Positions 54,712-62,793 of a stretch of 64,000 nucleotides of DNA are shown one piece after another (the stretch's first letter is position 1; every line of letters begins with the position of its first letter). Below the pieces are notes generated by a model. It ran no database searches. It had not been told where the DNA came from and saw nothing but the letters and a program-made list of their open reading frames with translations. Source of the stretch: Mycobacterium sp. SMC-8 (GTDB lineage Bacteria > Actinomycetota > Actinomycetes > Mycobacteriales > Mycobacteriaceae); assembly GCF_025263565.1 (NCBI RefSeq), contig NZ_CP079865.1, positions 2,232,001 through 2,296,000 of the forward strand, in the 5' to 3' direction. The position numbers were made by a program, and so were the translations under genes.

Positions 54712-55416
54712 CTAGTCAAGCAGCCGGGAGGGCAATTCCGGCGAAGGATGGGGACTCTGGCGGAACCTGTCCAGCGACCCGTTCACCTCGACGATGCCGC
54801 ACAGCGCGCTCCACGACAGCATCGTCAGGTAGTCGATCAGTTCTTCGGCCGTCATCCGCGGGTTCGACATCCACGAGTGCGTGGCCAGTTGCACCCCGCC
54901 GACGATGTGAAACGCCCACGGTTCCGCACCACCGGTGTCCATCCCGGCCGTGACCATGCGCCGGCGCAGCATCACCGCGAGCATCCGCGCGATGATCTGC
55001 TCGGAGTCGGCGACCGCCTTGCTCTTGCTGGCCGAGTTGTTGGCCATGACGAACCGGTAGGGCTCCGGCTCGGCCGCGACGGTCTGGACGTAGACGCGGA
55101 TGATCTCGCGGGTCAGGTCGTAGCCGTCCAGACTCGACGAGAGTGCGGCTGCCATATTCGGGATCAGCGTGGTCTGCGCGAAGCGCATCATCACCGCGGT
55201 GGTGAGGTCGTTCTTGTCGACGAAGTAGCGGTACAGCACGGTCTTGGAGACGCCGATCTCGGCGGCGATCTCATCCATGCTGACGTTGCTTCCGAGCCGG
55301 CGGATCGCCTCCAGGGTGCCGTCGACAAGCTCATTTCGGCGCTCGACCTTGTGCTGGTGCCAGCGCCGTTTCCGTCCGTCGGTTTTGACCGCCACCGGCG
55401 GGGATTGTTGTGCCAC
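54712..55416 (-). CDS. TetR-family regulator (Rv0472c type)
   Basis: A 234-residue repressor with an HTH near residues 28-70 (VDGTLEAIRRLGSNVSMDEI, then AEIGVSKTVLYRYFVDKNDL) preceded by a basic stretch GRKRRWHQHKVERRN. The ligand domain is helical (AVMMRFAQTTLIPNMAAAL, MLAVMLRRRMVTAGMD). GTG 55416 gives exactly the length of M. tuberculosis Rv0472c; a longer frame opens at 55509 without support. A TATTAT -10 is visible on the minus strand at 55455-55450. It is divergent from the DUF445 gene at 55501. Confidence 0.87.
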   Translation of the reverse strand: MAQQSPPVAVKTDGRKRRWHQHKVERRNELVDGTLEAIRRLGSNVSMDEIAAEIGVSKTVLYRYFVDKNDLTTAVMMRFAQTTLIPNMAAALSSSLDGYDLTREIIRVYVQTVAAEPEPYRFVMANNSASKSKAVADSEQIIARMLAVMLRRRMVTAGMDTGGAEPWAFHIVGGVQLATHSWMSNPRMTAEELIDYLTMLSWSALCGIVEVNGSLDRFRQSPHPSPELPSRLLD

Positions 55417-55449
55417 GTTCGCGGTGATCCGTTCCCTAAGTCCGTGTCG

Positions 55450-55455
55450 ATAATA
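55450..55455 (-). promoter_or_regulatory. -10 hexamer TATTAT for TetR gene
   Basis: TATTAT on the minus strand, about 34 nt before GTG 55416, is close to the TATAAT consensus and lies in the gap between the divergent TetR and DUF445 genes. Confidence 0.45.
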
Positions 55456-55500
55456 CGGTGGCCGGCCGTCGCCGGTTGCCCGCGCGGGGATGATGGGGGA

Positions 55501-56844
55501 GTGGCTCACCGACTAGACGCCCCCGACAACCGGCACGTCGGCGCGCGTCCGAGTTTCGCCGAGGCGATCGCCGGCGCGGATTCCGCGGCGGACGCCGAAC
55601 GCAAGCGCTCGTTGCGGCGCATGAAGCTCGTCGCGCTCAGCTTCCTGCTGGGGGCCAGCGTGGTCTTCCTGCTCTGCACGTGGGCGCAGTCGCGGGGGGC
55701 GGCATCCGGGGGTGCGGCCCCCTGGATCGGATATGTGCGCGCGGCGGCCGAGGCGGGCATGGTCGGCGCCCTGGCCGACTGGTTCGCGGTGACCGCGCTG
55801 TTCAAGCATCCGCTGGGCATCCCGATCCCGCACACCGCGATCATCAAGCGCAAGAAGGATCAGCTCGGGGAGGGACTCGGCAGCTTCGTCCGGGAGAACT
55901 TCCTGTCCCCGGCCAACGTCGAGACCAAGTTGCGCGACGCCGATGTGGCGGGTCGGGTGGGCAAATGGCTGTGTGAGCGCAACCACGCCGAGCGGGTGGC
56001 CGCCGAAACCGCGACGGTGCTGCGGGTGCTGGTCGAGATGCTGCGCGACGAGGACGTCCAGCAGGTGCTGGACCGGATGATCGTCAAACGCATCGCCGAA
56101 CCGCAGTGGGGTCCGCCGATCGGCCGTGTGCTGGCCAGCCTGCTGGCCGAAGGACGCCAGGAGGCGCTGCTGCAGCTGCTGGCCGACCGGGCGTTCCAGT
56201 GGTCGCTGAACGCCGGTGAGGTGATCGAGCGGGTCATCGAACGCGATTCGCCGACGTGGTCGCCGCGGTGGGTGGATCACCTCGTCGGGGACCGCATCCA
56301 CCGCGAGCTGATGGACTTCACCGACAAGGTGCGCCGCGATCCCGACCACGAACTGCGCCGCTCGGCGACCCGGTTCCTGTTCGAGTTCGCCGACGACCTG
56401 CAGCACGACGATGTGACGATCCGCAAGGCCGAGAACGTCAAAGAGCAGATCATGGCCCGCGACGAGGTGGCCCGGGCCGCCGAGACCGCGTGGACCGCGG
56501 CCAAGAGGATCATCCTCGAGTCTGTGGACGACCCGTCGTCGTCACTGCGCACCCGCATCGCCGACACCGTGATGCGCCTCGGGGAGTCCTTGCGCGACGA
56601 CGCGGAGCTGCGGGAGAAGGTCGACAACTGGCTCGTGCGCGGCGCTCAGCATCTGGTCGGTGAGTACGGGGTGGAGATCACGACGATCATCACCGACACC
56701 ATCGAACGTTGGGACGCCGACGAGGCCAGTCGCCGGATCGAATTGCACGTCGGCCGTGACCTGCAGTTCATCCGTATCAACGGCACCGTGGTGGGTTCGC
56801 TGGCGGGCCTGGTCATCTATTCGGTAGCCCAGCTACTCTTCTGA
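55501..56844 (+). CDS. DUF445 membrane protein (Rv0473 type)
   Basis: A 447-residue DUF445 protein. An N-terminal helix (LVALSFLLGASVVFLLCTWA) is followed by the family hallmark AAAEAGMVGALADWFAVTALFKHPLGIPIPHTAI. A long helical cytoplasmic or periplasmic region of several hundred residues (SFVRENFLSPANVETKLRDAD onward) ends in a C-terminal membrane helix VGSLAGLVIYSVAQLLF. The order corresponds to M. tuberculosis Rv0473 (about 456). Function unknown. GTG 55501 follows a GGGGGA-rich stretch. Confidence 0.85.
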   Translation: MAHRLDAPDNRHVGARPSFAEAIAGADSAADAERKRSLRRMKLVALSFLLGASVVFLLCTWAQSRGAASGGAAPWIGYVRAAAEAGMVGALADWFAVTALFKHPLGIPIPHTAIIKRKKDQLGEGLGSFVRENFLSPANVETKLRDADVAGRVGKWLCERNHAERVAAETATVLRVLVEMLRDEDVQQVLDRMIVKRIAEPQWGPPIGRVLASLLAEGRQEALLQLLADRAFQWSLNAGEVIERVIERDSPTWSPRWVDHLVGDRIHRELMDFTDKVRRDPDHELRRSATRFLFEFADDLQHDDVTIRKAENVKEQIMARDEVARAAETAWTAAKRIILESVDDPSSSLRTRIADTVMRLGESLRDDAELREKVDNWLVRGAQHLVGEYGVEITTIITDTIERWDADEASRRIELHVGRDLQFIRINGTVVGSLAGLVIYSVAQLLF

Positions 56845-56850
56845 CCTGCG

Positions 56851-56878
56851 CTAACTAGTGCTTGCAAAAGTTAGCACT
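56851..56878. promoter_or_regulatory. Overlapping dyads upstream of XRE regulator
   Basis: CTAAC (56851) with GTTAG (56870-56874), and within it AGTGCT (56857-56862) with AGCACT (56873-56878). The region also contains TTAGCACTC, half of a CIRCE site, but the matching half is in the wrong orientation. It lies about 60 bp before the XRE gene start and may be its autoregulatory site. Confidence 0.45.
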
Positions 56879-56936
56879 CCGCCGTACGGTGGCAGATGTC
56901 GGTAATCGGATAACCCACAGCGCGAGGGGGCAACCC

Positions 56937-57470
56937 ATGTCGCAGGATGAGAATCTTGCCGCTGTCGTGTCCAACGCCGCACAGGACATCGGCTCGTTCA
57001 TCCGGGTGCAGCGCGAAGCTGCACAGGTGTCGGTACGGCAGCTGGCCGAGAAGGCGGGCGTCTCCAACCCGTATCTCAGCCAGATCGAGCGGGGCCTGCG
57101 GAAACCGTCCGCAGATGTGCTCAACCAGATCGCCAAAGCACTGCGGGTTTCGGCCGAGGTGCTCTACATCAGAGCCGGAATCCTCGAACCGAGCGAGACG
57201 AACCAGGTTCGCGACGCCATCGTCACCGACACGGCGATCAACGAGCGGCAGAAGCAGGTGCTGCTCGACATCTACACCTCGTTCTGCCAGCAGAACGAGG
57301 CGTCCCTCGCCGAAGCGAACGCAGCAGCGGACGCCGCGCGAGGGGACAGTGTCAGCGACGCAGACGAGGAGCCCGCGACTGAACAAGACAAGAGCCCTCT
57401 AGAGATCCCCGAGACTCCGCAATCCATCACAGAACTCAACCTTGAAACGGAAGGACACAGCCATGGCTGA
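56937..57470 (+). CDS. XRE-family regulator upstream of hbhA (Rv0474 type)
   Basis: A 177-residue regulator with an N-terminal [23 protein letters not shown], then [34 protein letters not shown] central helical segment ([20 protein letters not shown]) and an acidic, low-complexity tail follow. M. tuberculosis Rv0474, its homologue, has been reported as a copper-responsive regulator (from memory); the Cys in YTSFCQQN is the only Cys here. The tail extends past the usual ~140 residues and overlaps the hbhA start by 8 bp, so regulator and adhesin are co-translated. GAGGGGGC precedes the ATG. Confidence 0.86.
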   Translation: MSQDENLAAVVSNAAQDIGSFIRVQREAAQVSVRQLAEKAGVSNPYLSQIERGLRKPSADVLNQIAKALRVSAEVLYIRAGILEPSETNQVRDAIVTDTAINERQKQVLLDIYTSFCQQNEASLAEANAAADAARGDSVSDADEEPATEQDKSPLEIPETPQSITELNLETEGHSHG

Positions 57471-58122
57471 GACCAAGAACCAGCTCGACATCGACGACCT
57501 GAAGGCCCCCTTGCTCGCCGCGGTGGGTGCCGCCGACCTGGCGCTGGAGCGCGTCAACGAGATCGTCGCGACCCTGCGTGAGCGTGCCGGCGACGCCCGC
57601 ACCGACGCCGAGAGCCGCGTCGAGGAGAGCCGGGCCCGGATCACCAAGCTGCAGGAGGATCTGCCCTCGCAGTTCGGTGACATCCGCGGCAAGCTGACTT
57701 CCGATGAGCTGCGCAAGTTCGCCGAGGGCTACGCCGAGGCGGCGCAGACCACCTACACCAAGCTCATCGAGCGCGGCGAGGCGGCCATCGAGCGGCTGCG
57801 CAGCCAGCCGGCGCTGGAAGAGGCCGCCAGCCGGGTCGAGGGGTACACCGACCAGGCCGTCGAGCTGACCCAGGAGGCGCTGGGCAACGTCGCGTCGCAG
57901 ACCCGCGCGGTCGGCGAGCGCGCCGCCAAGCTGGTCGGCGTGGAGCTGCCCAAGAGGGCCGAGTCGGCCGCCGAGCCGGTGAAGAAGGCCGCCGAGAAGG
58001 CGCCCGCCAAGAAGTCTCCGGCCAAGGCGACTTCGGCCACCTCGGCCACCCCGGCCAAGAAGACCCCGGCCAAGAAGGCTCCGGCCAAGAAGGCCGCCGC
58101 CAAGAAGGTCACCCAGAAGTAA
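57463..58122 (+). CDS. hbhA: Heparin-binding hemagglutinin
   Basis: A 219-residue surface adhesin that binds heparan sulfate; 199 residues in M. tuberculosis. Residues 1-~145 form a helical coiled coil ([45 protein letters not shown]-like heptads). The C-terminal ~50 residues are Lys/Ala/Pro repeats ([33 protein letters not shown]), the heparin-binding, methylatable tail. The tail is interrupted by the neutral [11 protein letters not shown]. No signal peptide is visible, as known for HBHA. AAGGA precedes ATG 57463. It is joined with the XRE regulator upstream, and a short hairpin follows. Confidence 0.95.
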   Translation: MAETKNQLDIDDLKAPLLAAVGAADLALERVNEIVATLRERAGDARTDAESRVEESRARITKLQEDLPSQFGDIRGKLTSDELRKFAEGYAEAAQTTYTKLIERGEAAIERLRSQPALEEAASRVEGYTDQAVELTQEALGNVASQTRAVGERAAKLVGVELPKRAESAAEPVKKAAEKAPAKKSPAKATSATSATPAKKTPAKKAPAKKAAAKKVTQK

Positions 58123-58127
58123 CGACA

Positions 58128-58145
58128 CCACCGCGTCAGCGGTGG
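58128..58145 (+). terminator. Short hairpin after hbhA
   Basis: CCACCGC-GTCA-GCGGTGG, a perfect 7-bp stem with a 4-nt loop, 5 bp after the hbhA stop. Only a weak A/T stretch follows, so termination is partial at best. Confidence 0.5.
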
Positions 58146-58171
58146 AGTTCGAAAAGGGGACGTAACCCGCA

Positions 58172-58177
58172 TAGGCT
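58172..58177 (+). promoter_or_regulatory. Leaderless promoter -10 (TAGGCT)
   Basis: TAGGCT is followed by 7 nt and GTG 58185, heading the DUF2516-DUF2599-deoC operon. Confidence 0.55.
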
Positions 58178-58184
58178 GTGAAGC

Positions 58185-58466
58185 GTGGAGCTCCAAGGCC
58201 TTGTGGGTTACGTCCTCTTCGCGTTGCAGGTCGCTGTCCTGGTGACGTCGGTCTACGCGTTCGTGCACGCCGCGATGCAGCGCCCCGACGCCTACACGGC
58301 CGCCGACAAGCTCACCAAGCCGGTGTGGCTGGTGATCCTCGGTGTCGGAGTGCTGCTCGCGCTGGTGCTCGGCATCACCGGTGTCGCGATCGCCGCGGTC
58401 GCCGCGGGCGTGTACCTCGTCGACGTCCGGCCCAAGATCCTGGAGATCCAAGGGAAGTCACGCTAG
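58185..58466 (+). CDS. DUF2516 membrane protein (Rv0476 type)
   Basis: A 93-residue protein with two hydrophobic helices ([20 protein letters not shown] and [20 protein letters not shown] plus [13 protein letters not shown]), joined by a loop [19 protein letters not shown] typical of DUF2516. Position and size match Rv0476. Function unknown. Its TAG stop shares a base with the next GTG (TAGTG). Confidence 0.82.
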   Translation: MELQGLVGYVLFALQVAVLVTSVYAFVHAAMQRPDAYTAADKLTKPVWLVILGVGVLLALVLGITGVAIAAVAAGVYLVDVRPKILEIQGKSR

Positions 58467-58876
58467 TGCGCACGGTGGTGATCGCCGTCGCCGCGGCGGC
58501 GGCCGCTGTGGCGTTTGCTCCCACCGCGCAGGCCACCCCGGCTCCGGCGGCGCCCTCGTACGTCGACCACGTGGAGTGGGCGAAGTGGGGGGACCTGTCC
58601 AGCCTGCGTGTGTACCCGACCGCGTCGGCGCGACGCATCTCCGGTCACGCCGGCACCCAGGAGCTCGCCGCGGCGGCATGGGCCGAGGTGCTCGCGCTGT
58701 CTCCCGATGCCGCGATCCCCGGGATGCAGGAGCAGTTCTTGTGCCACTGGAACTTCGCCGAGTTCGTCCAGCCCGGTAAGACGAGCTGGAATCTGGAACC
58801 GTGGCGGCCCGAGGTCAGCGCCGACGAGATGATGGCCACCAGGTGCAATCCGGGCGGCACCGAAGAGCCCTTCTGA
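58466..58876 (+). CDS. Secreted DUF2599 protein (Rv0477 type)
   Basis: A 136-residue protein with a Sec signal peptide ([22 protein letters not shown], cleavage after AQA). The mature domain has [23 protein letters not shown] and [25 protein letters not shown]; two Cys (FLCHW and ATRCNP) could form a disulfide. DUF2599 proteins are small, secreted and of unknown function. It starts in the previous stop (TAGTG) and its own stop overlaps the deoC ATG (TGATG), so all three genes are coupled. Confidence 0.83.
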   Translation: MRTVVIAVAAAAAAVAFAPTAQATPAPAAPSYVDHVEWAKWGDLSSLRVYPTASARRISGHAGTQELAAAAWAEVLALSPDAAIPGMQEQFLCHWNFAEFVQPGKTSWNLEPWRPEVSADEMMATRCNPGGTEEPF

Positions 58877-59553
58877 TGGGTTCCTACACGCGCGGCGCGG
58901 TCGCCGCGCTCGTCGACCACACCCTGCTCAAACCCGAGGCCACCGAGGCCGACATCGAGTCCGTGGTCACCGAGGCCGCCGGACTCGGCGTCTTCGCGAT
59001 CTGCGTGTCGCCGACGTTCGTCACCGCGGTGACCATGCTGGCGCCCGACGCCACCGTTGCCTCCGTGGTCGGATTCCCGTCCGGCAAGCACCTTTCGGTG
59101 GTCAAAGCCGAGGAGGCCCGGTTGGCGGCCGAGGCCGGTGCCCGGGAGATCGACATGGTCATCGACGTCGGGGCCGCGCTGGCCGGAGAACTCGGCGCCG
59201 TTTGCGCCGACATCACCGCGGTCCGCGAGGCAGCTCCCCGGGCGGTGCTCAAGGTGATCGTCGAGTCGGCCGCGATTCTCGGCATCAGCGGTGAACCGCT
59301 GCTTGTGGACGTGTGCCGGGTCGCCGAGGACGCCGGCGCCGATTTCGTGAAGACCTCCACCGGCTTTCACCCCAGCGGCGGGGCGTCGGTCCGTGCCGTC
59401 GAGCTGATGGCCGGCGCGGTGGACGGCCGGCTCGGCGTGAAGGCCAGCGGCGGGATCCGGTCGGCCGCCGACGCGACCGCCATGCTCGATGCCGGCGCCA
59501 CCCGGCTCGGATTGTCCGGCACCCGAGCGGTGCTCGCTGGTTTCCCCGACTGA
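58876..59553 (+). CDS. deoC: Deoxyribose-phosphate aldolase
   Basis: Splits 2-deoxyribose-5-phosphate into glyceraldehyde-3-phosphate and acetaldehyde in deoxynucleoside catabolism. 225 residues (M. tuberculosis Rv0478, about 224). The N-terminal [15 protein letters not shown], the Schiff-base Lys in [18 protein letters not shown], and the second Lys in [15 protein letters not shown] are intact. It ends a three-gene coupled operon with two envelope proteins, whose relationship to the aldolase is not obvious. It converges with the Rv0479c-type gene across a 19-bp gap. Confidence 0.93.
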   Translation: MGSYTRGAVAALVDHTLLKPEATEADIESVVTEAAGLGVFAICVSPTFVTAVTMLAPDATVASVVGFPSGKHLSVVKAEEARLAAEAGAREIDMVIDVGAALAGELGAVCADITAVREAAPRAVLKVIVESAAILGISGEPLLVDVCRVAEDAGADFVKTSTGFHPSGGASVRAVELMAGAVDGRLGVKASGGIRSAADATAMLDAGATRLGLSGTRAVLAGFPD

Positions 59554-59572
59554 CCGTTACCGGGACCGACTC

Positions 59573-60448
59573 TTACAGGCCGGCGAAGCAGGGATCGTCG
59601 GTCTGCTTCGGGATCGACGCGTTACGGGTCGAGAACTGGCTCACCACACCGGCATCGGTGACCTCGACGGAATCGGCGCGGATGTCCATCGGGTAGTCCT
59701 GCGTCAGCTGCGAGGTGAACGCGTCCAAGGCCGGCTGCACGGCCTCGCGCGGCAGTGTGAACCCCAGCCCGGTGACCTGCTGCACCTGCAGCGCGATGCC
59801 GCCGTCGGCGACCTCGGGCCGCGCGGTGATGCTGCCGAGGGCGCCCTCGAGCTCGATGGTGCCGTCGCTCGGGTTGGTGGTCACCCCGGTGACGAAGCTG
59901 CCGACGAGCGGGATGGCGCCCTGGATGGTCTGCTTGATGCCCTCAGCGCTCCAGGTGATGTTGGCGACCAGCGACCCGATGGTGCCGGCGGAGTTCGCGG
60001 TGTCCTGCAGCCGGACGTCGTTGATGTCCAGGTGCACCTTCATGCCCTTGGCGTCGCGGACCTGGTTGCCCGCGGTTTCGATCCGGATGTTGGTGTAATG
60101 CCCGGACACGTGCTGCATCAGGAACGGCGGCAGCACCCCGAACGACGCGGTGGCGTCGTCCTGCACCACGCACTCCACGGTTGCGGCGACGACGGTGTCG
60201 GCGCGATTGCGTGCGTAGAGCTCACCGCCGAGCAGGCCCGCGATCACCAGCGCAAGCACGATGACGACGGCCAGCACGATCGAAAGGGGGTCGCTGAAGA
60301 GGTTCTTCAGTTTCGCCGGCAATGAGGAACCTTCCTGCGGGGCGGCGGAGGTCGGCCCTGGCGCATGGCCGGGGGGCTGGTCCTGCGGAAACGGCATCGG
60401 CGGCGGACCGGGCGGTTGCTGCGGCGGACGGGCCCAGGGATCAGTCAC
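59573..60448 (-). CDS. DUF2993 membrane-anchored protein (Rv0479c type)
   Basis: A 291-residue protein with a proline-rich cytoplasmic start (ARPPQQPPGPPPMPFPQDQP), one membrane helix near residues 55-75 (LSIVLAVVIVLALVIAGLLG), and a DUF2993 domain outside the membrane (SFGVLPPFLMQHVSGHYTNI, GMKVHLDINDVRL, VTGLGFTLPREAVQPALDAF). This domain is found in envelope proteins such as LmeA, where it binds lipids. It matches Rv0479c in position. ATG 60448 overlaps the upstream nitrilase stop by 4 bp. Confidence 0.83.
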   Translation of the reverse strand: MTDPWARPPQQPPGPPPMPFPQDQPPGHAPGPTSAAPQEGSSLPAKLKNLFSDPLSIVLAVVIVLALVIAGLLGGELYARNRADTVVAATVECVVQDDATASFGVLPPFLMQHVSGHYTNIRIETAGNQVRDAKGMKVHLDINDVRLQDTANSAGTIGSLVANITWSAEGIKQTIQGAIPLVGSFVTGVTTNPSDGTIELEGALGSITARPEVADGGIALQVQQVTGLGFTLPREAVQPALDAFTSQLTQDYPMDIRADSVEVTDAGVVSQFSTRNASIPKQTDDPCFAGL

Positions 60449-61275
60449 GCCAGCGATTGTGCCTTACCGCGATGAGCCAATCCTGAGCGGTTGTGCATCA
60501 CCGCGACCGTCTCGCGGGCTTTGCGGGCGGCGTCCAGGTCGATGTCGCACACCAGGAGCTCGGGTTCGTCGCCCGCCGAGGCCAGCACCTCGCCGAGCGC
60601 GGAGGCCACCACGCTGCCGCCGACCCCGGTGGGTCCGAGCGCGGCGATCTCGTCACCCGGATACGCCTGCCCCACGGCCGCGACCACGCTGTTGGTGTCG
60701 ATGGCACGGGCCCGGGCCAGCAGGGTCCACTGGTCCCGCTTGCCGGGCCCGGTACCCCACGACGCGTGCGCGGTGATGACCTCCGCCCCGCGTTCGGCCA
60801 GTTCGACGTACAGCTCGGGAAAGCGGATGTCGTAGCACAGCGTCAGACCGACGTTCACCGTCCCCGACCCGCTGTCGACGGCTATCACCACCGGTTCCCG
60901 GCCGGGTGCGACGGTCGCGGACTCGGTGAAGCCGAACGCGTCGTACAGGTGGATCTTGTCGTAGCGCGCCTCCACCCCGGGGCCGGTGGCCAGCAGGGTG
61001 TTGGTGACGCGGTCGTCGTCGGCGGACGGGACGAACATGCCCGCGACGACGACGATGCCGGCCCGGACGGCCACGTCGCGCACCGCGGTGGACCAGGGCC
61101 CGTCAAACGGCTCGGCGACCTGGGCCAGTGGCACCCCGAAGCGGCACATGGTCGCCTCGGGGAACAGCACGAGGGACGCGCCCGCCTCGGCGGCGCGGCC
61201 GGTGTACTCCTCGACCAGCGCGAGGTTGCCGCGCGGATCGGTGCCGCTGCGGATCTGGGCCAAGGCAATACGCAT
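60445..61275 (-). CDS. Carbon-nitrogen hydrolase (nitrilase superfamily, Rv0480c type)
   Basis: A 276-residue amidase: catalytic Glu in LVLFPEATMCRFG, Lys in RYDKIHLYDAFGF, Cys in GLTLCYDIRFPELYVELAER. The N-terminal MRIALAQIRSGTDPRGNL and the C-terminal ARKARETVAVMHNRSGL frame a single CN-hydrolase domain. The pattern resembles the Nit1/Nit2-like omega-amidase and deaminated-glutathione amidase group. Substrate uncertain. ATG 61275 lies 6 nt after a TAGTCT -10 (61282-61287). Confidence 0.9.
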   Translation of the reverse strand: MRIALAQIRSGTDPRGNLALVEEYTGRAAEAGASLVLFPEATMCRFGVPLAQVAEPFDGPWSTAVRDVAVRAGIVVVAGMFVPSADDDRVTNTLLATGPGVEARYDKIHLYDAFGFTESATVAPGREPVVIAVDSGSGTVNVGLTLCYDIRFPELYVELAERGAEVITAHASWGTGPGKRDQWTLLARARAIDTNSVVAAVGQAYPGDEIAALGPTGVGGSVVASALGEVLASAGDEPELLVCDIDLDAARKARETVAVMHNRSGLAHRGKAQSLA

Positions 61276-61281
61276 GCCCCC

Positions 61282-61287
61282 AGACTA
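61282..61287 (-). promoter_or_regulatory. Leaderless promoter -10 (TAGTCT) for nitrilase gene
   Basis: TAGTCT on the minus strand (61287-61282), then 6 nt, then the ATG at 61275. It lies just before the ureohydrolase stop. Confidence 0.55.
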
Positions 61288-61288
61288 G

Positions 61289-62437
61289 TTAGGGCCCCCA
61301 GGCCGGGCGGTTGGCCTTGGCCGCCTTCTTGCCGAGCTTGCCGGACCGGACCTGCGCGGCCAGGCTGTCCAGGATCACCCGTGAGCTCATCAGCGCGGTC
61401 TGCTCGGCCCAGTCGTAGGGCGGCGAGCATTCGACCACCTCGATGCCGGCCAGGCCGGGTTCGGAGACCATCTTGACCAGGTTGAGCGCCTCCCGGGGCA
61501 GCAGTCCGCCGGGTTCCGGCCAGCCGGTTCCCGGGACGAACCCGGCGTCGATGACGTCGATGTCGAAGGACAGGTAGACCGCCTTGGCGTCCTTCCACGC
61601 GATTTCAAGGGCGACTTCTGCAATCTTCTCCACGCCGACGCGCTCGACGTCGCCGACGGTGATCACCGTCGACTTGCGGTCCCGGCCCACCTTCACGCCT
61701 TCGCGAGGGCTCTGCCAGCCGCCGATGCCGATCTGCACCAGGTTGGTCGCCGGCGCGTTCTTGATGTTGGTGGCGTGGAACCAGGGTGTGGTGTGCATCC
61801 GCTCGTCGAGGTCGGTCTCCTGGGTGTCGACGTGCCGGTCGAAGTGGATGATGCCGATGTTGCCGTCCATGTACGGGGCCAACCCGCGGATGGTGGGGAA
61901 GCCGATGGAGTGATCACCGCCCAGCACCACCGGCATGACGCCTTTCTGGGCGACGTGGGCCATGGCCTGGCTGATCTGATCGAACGACTTCTCCAGGTTG
62001 CCCGGGATGGTGAACACATCACCGATGTCGACCATGTTCAGCTGTTCGCGCAGATCGACACCGGACTCATAGTTGTAGGTCCCGAAGAGGTTGGTGGAGC
62101 GGCGAATTCCCTGAGGGCCGAACCGGGTTCCGGGCCGGTAGGTGGCGCCGGCGTCCAGCGGAACACCGAATATCGCGACCTCGGCGTCGTCGACCTCGTT
62201 GACGTCCTCGATGAACGGGCACTTCAGGAAAGTGCCGCGCTCACCGGCGAAATGGGGTTTCTCGCCGCGGACGAACGTCGAGATCGTCCGGTCGTTGATC
62301 GTCGGCGCGGCCTCCAGGCCGTAGCTCAGGCCGCGGTCGATCTCCTCGCGCAGCCGCCGATCGCCGAGCCGGGCCTCGGCCTGTTGAGCCCACGCGCCCT
62401 CGGCGTTGGGCAGCGACGGGTCGGGATAGTCGGACAT
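61289..62437 (-). CDS. Ureohydrolase (agmatinase/arginase family), possible guanidine hydrolase
   Basis: A 382-residue binuclear-metal hydrolase with three ligand motifs: VVLGGDHSIGF, IHFDRHVDTQETDLDERMHT (Asp-Arg-His-x-Asp replacing the usual DAHxD), and YLSFDIDVIDAGFVPGTGWP (usual Pro replaced by Ala-Gly). An N-terminal extension of ~90 residues precedes the core (DRRLREEIDRGLSYGLEAAP, ending in FAGERGTFLKCPF). Agmatinase proper has a much shorter N-terminus; nickel-dependent guanidine hydrolases carry such an extension (from memory). ATG 62437 has GGGAG upstream. The divergent transporter behind a guanidine-I riboswitch makes guanidine the best substrate guess; other guanidino compounds are possible. 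Confidence 0.82.
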   Translation of the reverse strand: MSDYPDPSLPNAEGAWAQQAEARLGDRRLREEIDRGLSYGLEAAPTINDRTISTFVRGEKPHFAGERGTFLKCPFIEDVNEVDDAEVAIFGVPLDAGATYRPGTRFGPQGIRRSTNLFGTYNYESGVDLREQLNMVDIGDVFTIPGNLEKSFDQISQAMAHVAQKGVMPVVLGGDHSIGFPTIRGLAPYMDGNIGIIHFDRHVDTQETDLDERMHTTPWFHATNIKNAPATNLVQIGIGGWQSPREGVKVGRDRKSTVITVGDVERVGVEKIAEVALEIAWKDAKAVYLSFDIDVIDAGFVPGTGWPEPGGLLPREALNLVKMVSEPGLAGIEVVECSPPYDWAEQTALMSSRVILDSLAAQVRSGKLGKKAAKANRPAWGP

Positions 62438-62516
62438 GAAAGCTCCCAACGCGCCGTCTTGTCGCTGACCGGGTACGACGCACCTCGTCCGGGGCGCCGG
62501 ATCGCACGGCGCCTGC

Positions 62517-62526
62517 GACAATTGTC
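62517..62526. promoter_or_regulatory. Palindrome GACAATTGTC in the divergent gap
   Basis: Perfect 10-bp palindrome, with TTGACA (a -35-like hexamer) on the minus strand at 62528-62523, about 80 bp upstream of the ureohydrolase ATG. It may be a GntR/TetR-type operator; no regulator gene is in view. Confidence 0.4.
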
Positions 62527-62645
62527 AACACGTCGGTGAATTGCTGTCCACTGGAACAGGAAACGCATCGTTTACATCCGGTGCGCCCGGACGTAATGCA
62601 CGGGAGTTTTCCTGGCTGGGACTCACATCGGCATGTGGGGCGCGC

Positions 62646-62745
62646 CTAGGGTTCCGCCGGCAGGCAGCCGGGTCTGGTCCGAGAGACGCAGGCGGCCGGC
62701 ACCGGAGCCCGGCCGCTCCACGGCGGGACAAAAACCCGGGAGACT
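62646..62745 (+). ncRNA. Guanidine-I (ykkC) riboswitch
   Basis: Three conserved stretches of the ykkC class occur in order: CTAGGGTTCCG at 62646-62656, TCTGGTCCGAGAG ending about 62685, and ACGGCGGGACAAAA followed by CCCGGGAGA to 62743. Between the second and third, GGCGGCCGG and CCCGGCCGC-type complements form the paired arm. The class binds guanidinium and turns on efflux or catabolic genes. It is followed directly by the symporter gene at 62794. Switch candidates: GGAGAC (62739-62744) can pair with GTCTCC (62766-62771), and GATCT-CGGG-AGATC (62776-62789) folds around the ribosome-binding sequence. Confidence 0.9.
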
Positions 62746-62775
62746 TCCGCAAGTGTGGAGGCTCGGTCTCCGCGT

Positions 62776-62789
62776 GATCTCGGGAGATC
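62776..62789 (+). promoter_or_regulatory. Ribosome-binding-site hairpin of the riboswitch leader
   Basis: GATCTCGGGAGATC is a perfect palindrome holding the GGGAG Shine-Dalgarno (8 nt before ATG 62794). Folding hides the binding site; the ligand-bound aptamer could release it. This is inferred from sequence only. Confidence 0.55.
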
Positions 62790-62793
62790 CCCA

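Noticed and set aside
56871..56879. TTAGCACTC before the XRE gene as a third CIRCE element
   Set aside because: No GAGTGCTAA follows at 9 nt; the partner AGTGCT lies upstream in the opposite arrangement.
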